Under the pieces are notes generated by a model. That model worked only from the letters and a program-made list of their open reading frames with translations. It was not told where the DNA came from and searched no databases. Shown piece after piece: positions 63,548 to 64,000 of a stretch of 64,000 bases of DNA. Each line of letters begins with the position of its first letter. Positions within the stretch are counted from its first letter, which is position 1. Both the position numbers and the translations under genes were made by a program. Source of the DNA: Bacteroidetes bacterium UBA6221 (lineage in GTDB: Bacteria; Bacteroidota; Bacteroidia; Chitinophagales; Chitinophagaceae); the NCBI GenBank assembly GCA_002421685.1, contig DISB01000015.1, positions 62,001-126,000 on the forward strand. The letters are read 5' to 3'.

Positions 63548-64000
63548 ATGACAACTATCAGCAACGATACTTTTAAGTTCTTAAAAGACCTGGCGAAGAA
63601 CAATAACAAAGAGTGGTTCACCGCCAATAAGAAACGCTATGAAACGGCCAAAGCGGACTTTGAAGCCTTTGTGACCGATATGGTAAAGAACATGGCGAAG
63701 TTTGACCCGCCCATCGGCAACCTGGAGCCGAAGAAGTGCATCTTCCGCATATACAGGGATACACGCTTCAGCAAAGACAAGACACCGTACAAAAGCAATA
63801 TGGGCGCCAACTTCTCTGTTAGTCCCAGCAAGATACACGACCATGCGGGCTACTATATTCATATAGAGCCGGGCAAGAGCTTTTTAGCAGGCGGCGCTTA
63901 CGAACCATAATCGCCCTGGATTAATAATATCCGCCAGGAGATAGACTACAACACCAAAGAGTTCAAGAAAATCATCAACGCCGCTCCTTTCAAAAAGAAC
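63548..64000 (+). pseudogene. DUF2461 (TIGR02453) gene interrupted by an in-frame stop; 3' end beyond window
   Basis: The frame begins FKFLKDLAKNNNKEWFTANK and continues with CIFRIYRDTRFSKDKTPYKS, then MGANFSVSP and FLAGGAYEP, the typical course of DUF2461 proteins. A TAA at 63908-63910 interrupts it. In the same frame the homology then goes on: SPWINNIRQEIDYNTKEFKK, then IINAAPFKKN to the window end. A single base change (for example CAA, GAA or AAA to TAA) would explain it. Either the gene is inactivated or the base is a sequencing error. The normal product is ~220-230 residues of unknown function. Confidence 0.85.

Overview
The window is a chromosomal segment of a Bacteroidota bacterium, most likely of the order Chitinophagales. 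The evidence is three secreted proteins ending in type IX secretion (T9SS) C-terminal domains plus a fourth on a mobile element, many upstream boxes matching the Bacteroidota -7 element TAnnTTTG, very few Shine-Dalgarno sequences, and Bacteroidota-type protein families (MORN/TonB proteins, YCF48-like propellers, DUF2520). No search could be run; all names rest on motifs and family knowledge.

Layout. 1-28 kb is ordinary chromosome: the end of a giant Ig-repeat T9SS protein, tRNA-Arg, ispH, an acyl-CoA carboxylase subunit, a repeat-rich stretch (7.2-10.6 kb), a YCF48-like protein, a MORN-TonB protein, a MutS remnant, an isoaspartyl peptidase, a T9SS type B protein, trhO, two tandem small lipoproteins, lepA, ispF, a DUF892 protein, Hsp20, a haem-motif lipoprotein, a nucleoside hydrolase and a large membrane protein. 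54.5-64 kb is chromosome again: a hotdog thioesterase, a FAH-family hydrolase, bestrophin, ung, plsC, a DUF2520 oxidoreductase, ferredoxin, iscX, a KdsC-like phosphatase, an XRE regulator, secreted proteins and a DUF2461 gene interrupted by an in-frame stop.

Between them, 28223-54432 is a mobile element of about 26 kb integrated in a tRNA(CAU) gene. A 21-bp direct repeat (anticodon loop to variable loop of the tRNA) marks both ends. The intact tRNA is rebuilt at the right end and the displaced 3' half lies at the left. A tyrosine recombinase starts 140 bp inside the left end, and putative arm-type sites sit near both ends. The element has a MOBF relaxase with a candidate oriT, and a VirD4-like coupling ATPase whose membrane part seems to be a separate overlapping gene. 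It has no recognisable VirB4 or mating-channel genes, so it looks mobilizable (IME) rather than self-conjugative. Its cargo comprises a McrBC-type restriction pair with an unusual multi-domain McrB, a predicted trypsin-like protease next to it, a minus-strand module (HTH, toprim-like primase, RadC, ArdC antirestriction, serine recombinase without zinc-ribbon cysteines), and a LytTR regulator / membrane protein / T9SS-secreted propeller module.

Non-coding structure is rich. There are four copies of a ~50-bp twin-hairpin repeat, three copies of a strong AU-rich/G4 hairpin, ~105-bp direct repeats around a two-gene cassette with a duplicated peptidase gene tail, several gene remnants (MutS, HNH, tRNA 3' halves) and a GC-rich palindromic repeat family that has apparently entered a coding sequence in frame.
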